Shown piece by piece: positions 60,901-64,000 of a stretch of DNA of 64,000 nt. A program made the position numbers and the translations under genes. The stretch's first letter is position 1. Each line of letters starts with the position of its first letter. Source of the stretch: Arcuatula senhousia (Eukaryota > Mollusca > Bivalvia > Mytilida > Mytilidae); NCBI GenBank assembly GCA_963971305.1, contig OZ020306.1, forward strand, positions 3,154,842 through 3,218,841, in the 5' to 3' direction. Below the pieces are notes generated by a model that was not told the DNA's origin, ran no database searches, and saw only the letters and a list, made by a program, of their open reading frames with translations.

Positions 60901-63274
60901 TTTATACATATATTATCTTTTTATCCATTTCAATGAAAAATTGAAAATATCCTGATAAATGCACAAAAGAACGATAATCATTGCTGAATCGTTTTAATAA
61001 TTTCCTTAAAATAAATAAGGTTGCCCCCCTTTGCAGCTTTTTCAAGCTCATTATCTAAAACACACGGAATGGACAAAGGGAAACGATCCAATTATTGCCT
61101 TATATTACGGTTTAGTGTAATATACTTATATTATTGTGTACTGTCATTTTACATAAAAAAGTAATATTACAATAAATAGTAAGTGCCTGGACTGTTTAAG
61201 CAATTTTGAATTTAAAAACGGAAATTTCAGCGACAAAAATATTAGAAATTTTATGGTAAATCGTGTCTGACAAGTCTGACTGACAGGCTTGTGATAACCC
61301 TCGGGGACTTCATGTTTTTTATGGTTTAAAAAGTTTGTTTATAAGAATCATGATAGTCAATCCTTAATTGACATAATATATATCGTAAAAACGAACCAAA
61401 TACTTTTAGAAGCCGGGTTTTATTGGCTTGAATATTTATGTTAACAAACGGAAATAGGTTTGGCTGCACATTTTGAGGCCCGAGCAATAAAACGGTTTTT
61501 TGTCATATGGAAATTTAATATAGTATGCAATGTCATCCTTCCTTTCGACAATAGAAAATGAAACACAATTATCTCTTCCTTGACAGTGTGTGATACCAAT
61601 AATCCCCATACAGCTGTTAAACAGTCAATATAATAGGGTTTTTTTGGCAAACAAAAATGAAATTGATTGTGCTTTATCTGCAGGTGTGATATTTGTTAAG
61701 TAAGATGGACAATATCTTAGCAATCTCAGGATTGTTGAAAATAGTTGTTGCTATGGTGCTCATTTAATCTTTTTAACAATTAGACAAGTCAACTATCTGA
61801 TAGCAAAATACAAAAATTACAGTATTTTTATGTAGATTCCTTAACATATATATACTTTCAATACTGCATTACAAATCATTCATGATTTAAAGCTACCTTA
61901 AGGTTCATCTTTACACTTTGGAAAAAATGACTGATATTTCACGACTTTTTTTAGTCTATGTGGAACCTTAGCTACACATACAACCGCTTAATAAGGTGTA
62001 GCAGCGTCTAGATAAATATTTTTTGCATAAAGTTTTAGTATTTTGTAGGTGTAAACTTGATCCGTTTTGCCAGAGCATTTTCGTTGCGTTTTACAGTTCA
62101 CCCAAATATAGCCAAATATCAAGCTTGCCCTGTCAAATGGCCTCCACGTGCAAGGTACATGTAGTTCTATTATTGATGTTATTAAATCTACTCACAATCG
62201 GATTTAAGGAAGGTTATTAAGGGTTAATTCATGCTTAATTTAAGGAACAATTTGAACGGAAAGAAAATGAATAGAGAAAACAAGATTTATCTTGTGAAAT
62301 AGAAGGGAAAACGATCGGCGATTTTTATATCTAGACGCTCTTACACTTTATTTTTCATTTCTATGTGTAGTTTAAGTTGTACATAGACTAGAAAAATAGG
62401 TCAAATATCTACCATTTTATTCGAAGTGTAACCATGAACCTTAATTTGTGTTCTTTTTTCAAATTCTACGATATCACCATGCGAAACCTCATTTAACTTA
62501 ACTTAAAACTTATCTCTGTGTACGACGAGCCTAAAACAAATTTCGGACCGACGGTAATGCTATGAAGCCGAATTATAGAATTTCCCGTAGTGTAAAAGGT
62601 ATATCAAGGATGAGACAGACAACTAACAAACATTTATCATCTGGCTTGTGATGACAATAAAGGTAATGAAAAAATAACTGGCTTGGAGGATCAATCTCAA
62701 TGTCCAAGAGAAAAGACAAAACATGGAAGACACACCGGAATAGTTATAGATCGAAATGGTCCTGACTTGGTACAGACATTTCAAATAGAATGGTGGATTC
62801 AACCAGGTTTTGTGGTGCGCCAAACCTCCCTCTTCCATTGCGATATAAGGGACCGGTAGCAACACACAACGCAACACGGTTGTTAAAGCATAATAGGGAT
62901 AAAAGGGTGATCATCTCAGTACAACAATCAACAAAACACTCATGAAAAAACAATAACCAATACGTTCAACTTAAAATATCTTTTACGTCGGCATAAAAGC
63001 TTTTTTCGAGCTTGTGTTTGTATGCTGTACTTAAACCGAATAAAAATAAAGCTTTTTGACTCTTGACATTGAAAGTCCTACTTTGGTTTTTAATTTCTCA
63101 GGAGTGAACTCTCCAACACATTTATAAAGATCACGACGTTCTACTCTCTGTAGTATTTTACGGCTTTCTTGTAGATCTTCATCTTCAGACATCAAGAGTA
63201 GGTGGAAGATGCTGTCATTCAGGTTAGTAAAGGCCACTGGATCTTTTATACACTCTGCTATCGTTTTCTTTTCA
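33710..63274 (-). CDS. SAMHD1: SAMHD1-like dNTP triphosphohydrolase, last four exons
   Basis: Gene model in transcript order: 63274-63082, 39995-39906, 37697-37593, 33910-33710; 195 codons plus stop. Phases agree (1, 0, 0, 0). SAMHD1 cleaves deoxynucleoside triphosphates to nucleoside plus triphosphate and controls dNTP pools; in vertebrates it also restricts viruses. The visible part is the region after the HD domain: LNDSIF...RKILQRVERRDLYKCVGEF, SLNEEDLVVN, LASLDYGMKDKNPVENVRFY and KVFTEQTIRLYCKK...FQKWC. These align in order with the C-terminal helical/allosteric part of SAMHD1 (TDNIF, RNLFKYVGE, MDYGM.EKNP, IRVYCKK). The HD motif and any SAM domain lie upstream, beyond 64000. The first intron seen is 23 kb long and TE-rich. 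Confidence 0.88.
34005..34052. repeat. GATT/CATT microsatellite
   Basis: Runs of GATTGATTGATTGATT followed by CATTCATTCATTCATT. Confidence 0.8.
34550..35060 (+). mobile_element. RT retroelement fragment
   Basis: Encodes RVYVSQLIRYSRACGEYNDS and KFYGRHHVLVYKYAISISQM with a frameshift, followed by the element's CTTACTCTTCCGGAGCACC tail. Orientation +. Confidence 0.75.
35715..36290 (+). mobile_element. Degraded RT retroelement fragment
   Basis: Shares TTGATTCGT...GGGAACATCGATTT, the GAGTGCAGATTTTGGTTTGTC segment and the GGATTTGACACGCTA...CTTCCAGAGCACCTGAGTTC tail with the copy at 38517-38900. Confidence 0.65.
36456..36770 (+). repeat. Dispersed repeat (TGCACATGGTCGATATCCTCGG family)
   Basis: Shares CATGGTCGATATCCTCGG, GTTTTGAGTACTTTTCGTT and GAGAGGTTACTCCTT with the - strand of 40630-41010, 41020-41290 and 53278-53445. 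Fragments are open in one frame but I recognise no protein. Confidence 0.6.
37593..37697 (-). CDS. SAMHD1: SAMHD1-like exon (DYGMKDKNP)
   Basis: 35 codons, phase 0 at both ends. The acceptor is TGATGTTGCAG and the donor is GAT|GTAAGT on the - strand. It reads LASLDYGMKDKNPVENVRFY then KKNDLTKAISLDKQD, matching the MDYGM.EKNPIDHVSFY segment of SAMHD1, which belongs to its regulatory C-terminal part. It was too short to be found as a start-to-stop frame. Confidence 0.92.
38286..38789 (+). CDS. Reverse-transcriptase C-terminal region of a retroelement, partial
   Basis: An uninterrupted ~167-codon frame beginning VEHYIDDVLSLNNSRFDDF, with the RT catalytic YIDD, then SASYLDLHVHLEIDSQGRLS, LYDKRDDFNVPIVNFPFLCS and APAYGVYVSQLIRYSRAFG. 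It ends after KFYRRHHALIDKYGISISQ. This is the palm/thumb part of an RT widely repeated in invertebrate genomes. The N-terminal half is missing, so the copy is 5'-truncated. I cannot assign it firmly to LINE or Penelope-like elements. The 3' tail continues to about 39055. Confidence 0.75.
   Translation, partial: VEHYIDDVLSLNNSRFDDFLHLIYPQELEIKDTTDSRKSASYLDLHVHLEIDSQGRLSTRLYDKRDDFNVPIVNFPFLCSKIPSAPAYGVYVSQLIRYSRAFGTNIDFLSRATRLTQKLLTEGYVASRLLSSLKKFYRRHHALIDKYGISISQCKCWFVIRFCFVFL
38790..39055 (+). mobile_element. 3' tail of the RT retroelement
   Basis: Holds GGATTTGACACGCTGAATGG, CTTACTCTTCCGGAGCACCTG, GTTTCGACTGGAGTTCGCG and CTTTCGGACTTTTGATATTC. The same modules occur, in whole or part, at 6285, 32666, 34880, 36020, 40090, 45690, 48735 and 49755. 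Confidence 0.75.
39906..39995 (-). CDS. SAMHD1: SAMHD1-like exon (SLNEEDLVVN)
   Basis: 30 codons, phase 0 at both ends. The acceptor is TTTATTTAACTAG and the donor is AAT|GTATGT on the - strand. It reads EDLAKIKEGIISKIPPECRA then SLNEEDLVVN. The LNEEDLVVN-LASLDYGM junction matches KAEDFIVDVINMDYGM in SAMHD1. The first half corresponds to the poorly conserved linker. Confidence 0.88.
40090..40600 (-). mobile_element. RT retroelement fragments, - strand
   Basis: The reverse complement contains the tail and RT C-terminus (AGTGTAGATGTTGGTTTTGTC, GAAGACATCATTTGC) and, after a break, GACTTTCCAATCGTCAACCTTCC-like and CAGCTTATGCAGTTTTCGTA-like segments. Confidence 0.65.
40611..41010 (-). repeat. Dispersed repeat, copy 1 of a tandem pair
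   Basis: Shares AAATACCAAAACGC, TTCAAGGAG.AACCTCTCAT, GAAAAGTACTCAAAACCAA and GATATCGACCATGTGCATTA with the copy at 41020-41290 about 390 bp on. The trailing part (GTAAATCGTGTC...CCCTCGGGG) recurs at 61200-61310. Confidence 0.7.
41020..41290 (-). repeat. Dispersed repeat, copy 2 of a tandem pair
   Basis: About 95% similar by eye to 40655-40890, same orientation. It is followed by CAGTCCAGGCACTTACTATT and a TAATATTAC-rich segment. Confidence 0.7.
41262..41470. repeat. TAATATTAC-rich dispersed repeat
   Basis: Modules TGTAATATTAC, ACATTTTGTAATTTTCTA and AGTCCAGGCACTTACTATTT. Related sequence lies at 43405-43515 and, inverted, at 61080-61196. Confidence 0.55.
43405..43515. repeat. TAATATTAC-rich dispersed repeat, short copy
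   Basis: Shares the ATGTAATGTTACAACAAGTT...CACATTTTGTAATTTTCTAAA pattern with 41295-41400. Confidence 0.5.
45170..45460 (+). mobile_element. tRNA-derived SINE-like element
   Basis: Holds a Pol III B-box (GGTTCGATCC near 45201) followed by an unrelated body (TCCTTCGGAAGGGACGG, GTTGTCCCGCGTATGGGAG, ATCTGCTAGCTTTAGAGGG) and an A-rich end. It matches 30285-30500 and, more loosely, 55395-55620. No intact tRNA fold was seen, hence SINE rather than tRNA gene. Confidence 0.65.
45690..45770 (+). mobile_element. RT retroelement tail fragment
   Basis: GTGTTTACCGGTTACATCG, CCTTTCGGAGTTTTGACACTC and GGCCCACTGGTGCCTC match the tail module at 38975-39045. A similar fragment lies at 48735-48815. Confidence 0.6.
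45771..46925 (+). mobile_element. AGCTCACCTGG element, 1.15 kb, + orientation
   Basis: Begins AGCTCACCTGG and ends with CCAGGTGAGTGATTCAGGCT and GGGAGCCTCTTG, giving an inverted terminal core of about 11 bp. A GTCGTCGTCTGTCGTTGTC tract lies near the start. The interior is an imperfect tandem of about 150 bp (AAAGCTGTTGCTTGCTTAAA, TTCAGCTCATTTAGCTCTAC, TCAGATGACCCCTTATAGG), roughly five copies over 46100-46890. No coding capacity is seen. Confidence 0.75.
47895..48130 (+). repeat. CCTCCGCAACGACATGTCGAGG-type repeat fragment
   Basis: A terminal foldback (CCTCCGCAACGACATGTCGAGG region) is followed by GTCCGTCCGTCC and a short internal duplication (GAAATT..GTAGGGTGG.TCA, two copies). It resembles the heads of other dispersed elements here. 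Confidence 0.45.
48555..48690 (+). mobile_element. Truncated AGCTCACCTGG element head
   Basis: TTTTTTAGCTCAACTGGCCA, CCGTCGTTGTCGTATATGG and CGTCTGTCGTTGTCCATCG, as in 45771-45900, then truncated. Confidence 0.6.
48820..48960 (+). repeat. Dispersed repeat fragment (CCAAACCTCCC family, 5' part)
   Basis: CAAATGTCCAAGAGACAAGAC, ATTGAAGATCGCAATGACCC and TAGGTGGGTAAAACTAGG match 62695-62815. Confidence 0.55.
49330..49500 (+). repeat. Dispersed repeat fragment (CCAAACCTCCC family)
   Basis: TGAAGATCGCAATAGTCTTGA, GGCATTTCAAAAGAAATCGTG and CCATGTTTTATTGTGCCAAACC match 30885-30980. Confidence 0.55.
49755..50200 (-). mobile_element. RT retroelement 3' part, - strand
   Basis: Reverse-complement modules TTCGAATGTCAAAAGTCGG, AGGTGCTCCGGAAGAG, the CTGAGAGAAGTGCAGGTGTTGG equivalent and GTCTTCACTCAAGAAATTG, in the order of 38660-39050. 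Confidence 0.7.
51138..51312. mobile_element. hAT-like MITE with perfect TIRs and 8-bp target duplication
   Basis: 175 bp. The 18-bp TIR CACAGGCGTTTGGGTCCA (51138-51155) is matched perfectly by its reverse complement at 51295-51312. Flanks are the identical 8-mers GTGTATGA at 51130-51137 and 51313-51320. The centre (51214-51239) is a perfect 26-bp palindrome around CCACGTGG. An 8-bp duplication is typical of hAT transposition. There is no coding capacity. Confidence 0.88.
51900..53277. repeat. 49-bp satellite array
   Basis: Unit about 49 bp containing ACTGTTCCTGATTCTACCCC, GTGTTTCTTTAAAACAATGT and CTTAAATAT. Roughly 25 copies, with an unrelated stretch at about 52276-52403. Two subfamilies are seen, ACTGTCCACTAT in the first part and ACAATGTCTTAAATAT later. 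Units recur after insertions at 53446-53575 and 54184-54265. Confidence 0.85.
53278..53445 (-). mobile_element. Dispersed repeat inserted in the 49-bp array
   Basis: TTCAAGGAGTAATCTCTCATC, CAAAACATTGGATGTTCAAA and CGAAAAGTACTCAAAACCAA match 41090-41190. Satellite units flank it on both sides. Confidence 0.65.
53572..54183 (+). mobile_element. GTCTCGCC element with internal repeats, inserted in the 49-bp array
   Basis: Starts with the foldback GCCTGCGACGAAAAGTCGCAAAAGGC, then a GGC/GGT trinucleotide run (about 53625-53653). Then come about 2.5 internal copies of a ~170-bp unit (GGACAATGAATTG, GCTAGGCATCTGATATTTGG, CATGTGACCATGACCCA). It ends near GGCAAGCAAGACATA. Flanked by satellite units. 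Confidence 0.7.
55395..55620 (+). mobile_element. Diverged SINE-like copy
   Basis: ACCGAGGTCAGGGTTGACGAT, AAACTGAAAGCTGGAATGGG and AAAAAGCTTGTTTCTTAAATCC parallel the body and tail of 45170-45460. Confidence 0.5.
56149..56427. mobile_element. Palindromic MITE, GACGACCATTTGATT family
   Basis: Left end GACGACCATTTGATTTTGA, right end TCAGAATCAAATGGTCGTC (reverse complement, one mismatch), each followed inward by a G or C run. The interior has repeated AAAATAAATATTCTGGCC-like motifs in both orientations. Confidence 0.75.
56735..57905 (-). mobile_element. AGCTCACCTGG element, inverted copy
   Basis: Reverse complement of the family at 45771-46925. It starts CAAGAGGCTCTCAGGAGCCTC and TCGCTCACCTGG, has internal ~150-bp repeats (GGGTCATCTGACAACTTCGA, AAGCAAGCAACAGCTTTTC) and ends with ACGACGACGAGGACGGACG and GGCAATAGCTCAC. 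Confidence 0.78.
57933..58066. mobile_element. Palindromic MITE, short copy
   Basis: TGATCATTTGATTCTGAAGAGG at the left and CCCTAAGAATCAAATGGTCG at the right, with AAAATAAATAATCTGACTCG inside. Same family as 56149-56427. Confidence 0.7.
58369..58578. mobile_element. Related palindromic MITE (GACCGAC subfamily)
   Basis: Starts GGACCGACTTTTTAAATTGAG followed by a G run; ends GCCCCCTTTCAAGTTAACAAG. Similar to 59891-60124, with weaker terminal symmetry. Confidence 0.5.
58617..58868. repeat. Palindromic array of AAACGCAATACTTTGCG-type short repeats
   Basis: The left half repeats AATTAAACGCAATACTTTGCG-like units. The right half repeats the reverse-complement type (GCGTTTAATCGCAAAC, GCGTTTATTCGCAA). 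The axis lies near 58745, where GCGAATAAA faces TTTATTCGC. The whole can fold into one long imperfect hairpin. Confidence 0.8.
59105..59365. mobile_element. Decayed palindromic MITE copy
   Basis: GGGGGCGATCATTGGACATG at the left and CTGCCAGCCCCCTCCCCAC...CAAGGTCGTCC at the right resemble the 56149 family. The symmetry is degraded. Confidence 0.4.
59891..60124. mobile_element. Palindromic MITE (GACCGACCATT subfamily)
   Basis: Left GGGACCGACCATTAAACTTGA, right GGCCCCTTAAAGTTAAATGG then TCGGTTC, an imperfect inverted pair. The interior is A-rich. Confidence 0.6.
61080..61315. repeat. Composite dispersed repeats
   Basis: The inverted TAATATTAC/AGTAAGTGCCTGGACTG module (compare 41262-41300) abuts GGAAATTTCAGCGACAAAAA, TATGGTAAATCGTGTC and CTTGTGATAACCCTCGGGG (compare 40895-40990). 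Confidence 0.6.
61316..62654. other. Intron sequence, no feature recognised
   Basis: AT-rich with no repeat match seen within the window. Small open frames look random. Confidence 0.4.
62655..62905 (+). repeat. Dispersed repeat (CCAAACCTCCCTCTTCC family), longest copy
   Basis: GGATCAATCTCAATGTCCAAG, GACATTTCAAATAGAATGGTG, CCAAACCTCCCTCTTCCATT and CACAACGCAACACGGTTGT. It is the reference for the copies at 30825, 32490, 48820 and 49330. Confidence 0.7.
63082..63274 (-). CDS. SAMHD1: SAMHD1-like exon (RRDLYKCVGEF)
   Basis: Acceptor TTGTTTCTGTTTCAG; one base completes a codon, then EKKTIAECIKDPVAFTNLND, SIFHLLLMSEDEDLQESRKI, LQRVERRDLYKCVGEFTPEK and LKTK before donor AAA|GTAGGA. It aligns with the SAMHD1 stretch RISTAIDDM.AY..L.DNIF through YRNLFKYVGE, just after the HD domain. 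The donor is weak and was set by phase (0) with the exon at 39995. Confidence 0.9.
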
Positions 63275-64000
63275 CTGAAACAGAAACAAGGTTAAAAAAA
63301 GTTACTATGTTCATCTTTGTGTCGATGCTTACTAGGAAAAGTACTCGGAACACCTGAGAATACAAAACTACAGGCAGATACAGTACGTAATTTATAGAAC
63401 AGTTAATCACAAGTAAAACTTGCCAAACGTTACATTTTGCCGTGGCTTGGTCCTTATTTTGCGAAAGAGTGTTTTTCTTTTTGATACCTTTAGTTTCTTC
63501 TGATTCGGTGCTGTTGATGACATGGCTCCTTAGGGTGTGCATATGTGCGATGTAGTCAGGTAAACCATTTTTATACCCGCTTCGCTGTTTTGTTACTAAT
63601 ATTTACTAATATATAGCAAATAAATGTTGAGGTGGGCAATATGGGTCCGTGATCATCCTTAGGTTAAAAAAAATCTATAGTTTGATAAAAGTAGAAATAA
63701 ACGCTTATTCGCTTAACTAGAATATAAAATTCATTCCTTAATCTTCAAAACGATTTGTACAGGTTGGTAAACCTCAAAAATATCTTCTGCAGGAAAAAAA
63801 TATCAATTAATGATTGTGTGAGCCAGCTGACCAATTACAATTAAGAGCCTGTTCATCAGAAAACCATGCAAAATTCTAAATTTTGTCCAGTAGCAAGTTT
63901 TTTAATTATGTAAAAAGTATATCGCAACTGAAATACCATCCTATAGGACTTATTCAGGCAAATTAATTTTTTCGAAAAATTCAAGATGGCTGCCCTACAG
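63275..64000 (-). other. SAMHD1-like upstream intron, to window end
   Basis: No further SAMHD1 exon is recognised. A - strand open frame at 63258-63542 overlaps the exon in another frame and looks like chance. Confidence 0.5.

Larger units (their letters stand above)
39996..63081 (-). other. 23 kb SAMHD1-like intron, TE-rich
   Basis: Bounded by the donor AAA|GTAGGA (- strand, at 63081) and the acceptor at 39996-39997. It contains the separately listed elements. Stretches 41500-42440, 43520-45160, 46930-47890, 50240-50830, 54270-55390 and 60130-61080 hold AT-rich sequence in which I see no gene or clear element. Confidence 0.65.

Noticed and set aside
63258..63542. 94-codon - strand frame
   Set aside because: Spans the acceptor of the SAMHD1-like exon in a different frame; no homology recognised.

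Overview
The window is animal nuclear DNA: AT-rich, with GT-AG introns, dispersed SINE-like, MITE-like and reverse-transcriptase fragments, and no prokaryotic gene organisation. The repeat families (the AGCTCACCTGG element, the GTCTCGCC element and retroelement tails) and the gene content suggest a bivalve mollusc, probably a mussel-like species. That assignment is inference from familiarity with such genomes.

Two protein genes can be read exon by exon, in convergent orientation. On the + strand (array at 1-4733, exons 5072-25887) lies the C-terminal ~386 residues of an FAD-dependent GMC oxidoreductase (choline dehydrogenase / glucose dehydrogenase-like). Seven exons have mutually consistent phases and carry the second GMC signature region, the catalytic His region and the C-terminal Asn region. 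The N-terminal FAD-binding half is upstream of the window. One in-frame TGA (5137-5139) interrupts the reading. On the - strand (33710-63274) lie the last four exons (~195 residues) of a SAMHD1-like dNTP triphosphohydrolase, including a 23 kb intron full of transposable elements.

The outstanding observation is in the GMC gene. Four of its exons are followed by a tandem array whose repeat unit is the 3' end of that exon plus the 5' splice donor and the first few intron bases: a 55-bp unit at 1-4733 (~86 copies), a 55/63-bp unit at 5149-5559 (7 copies), a 63-bp unit at 7270-23273 (~254 copies, 16 kb) and a 93-bp unit at about 24054-25100 (~11 copies). The introns therefore open with up to hundreds of decoy donor sites. 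In the 16 kb array the unit is 21 codons long and the first ten or so copies stay open in the gene's frame, so downstream donor choice could add 21-residue repeats to the protein.

The rest (26.5-64 kb) is intergenic and intronic sequence with several copies of an RT-coding retroelement (best copy 38286-38789, YIDD motif), tRNA-derived SINE-like copies, two opposite-oriented 1.1 kb AGCTCACCTGG elements, a hAT-like MITE with perfect 18-bp TIRs and an 8-bp target duplication (51138-51312), a cluster of palindromic MITEs (56.1-60.1 kb), a 49-bp satellite with nested insertions (51.9-54.3 kb) and a palindromic short-repeat array (58617-58868). No rRNA, tRNA gene or CRISPR array was seen.
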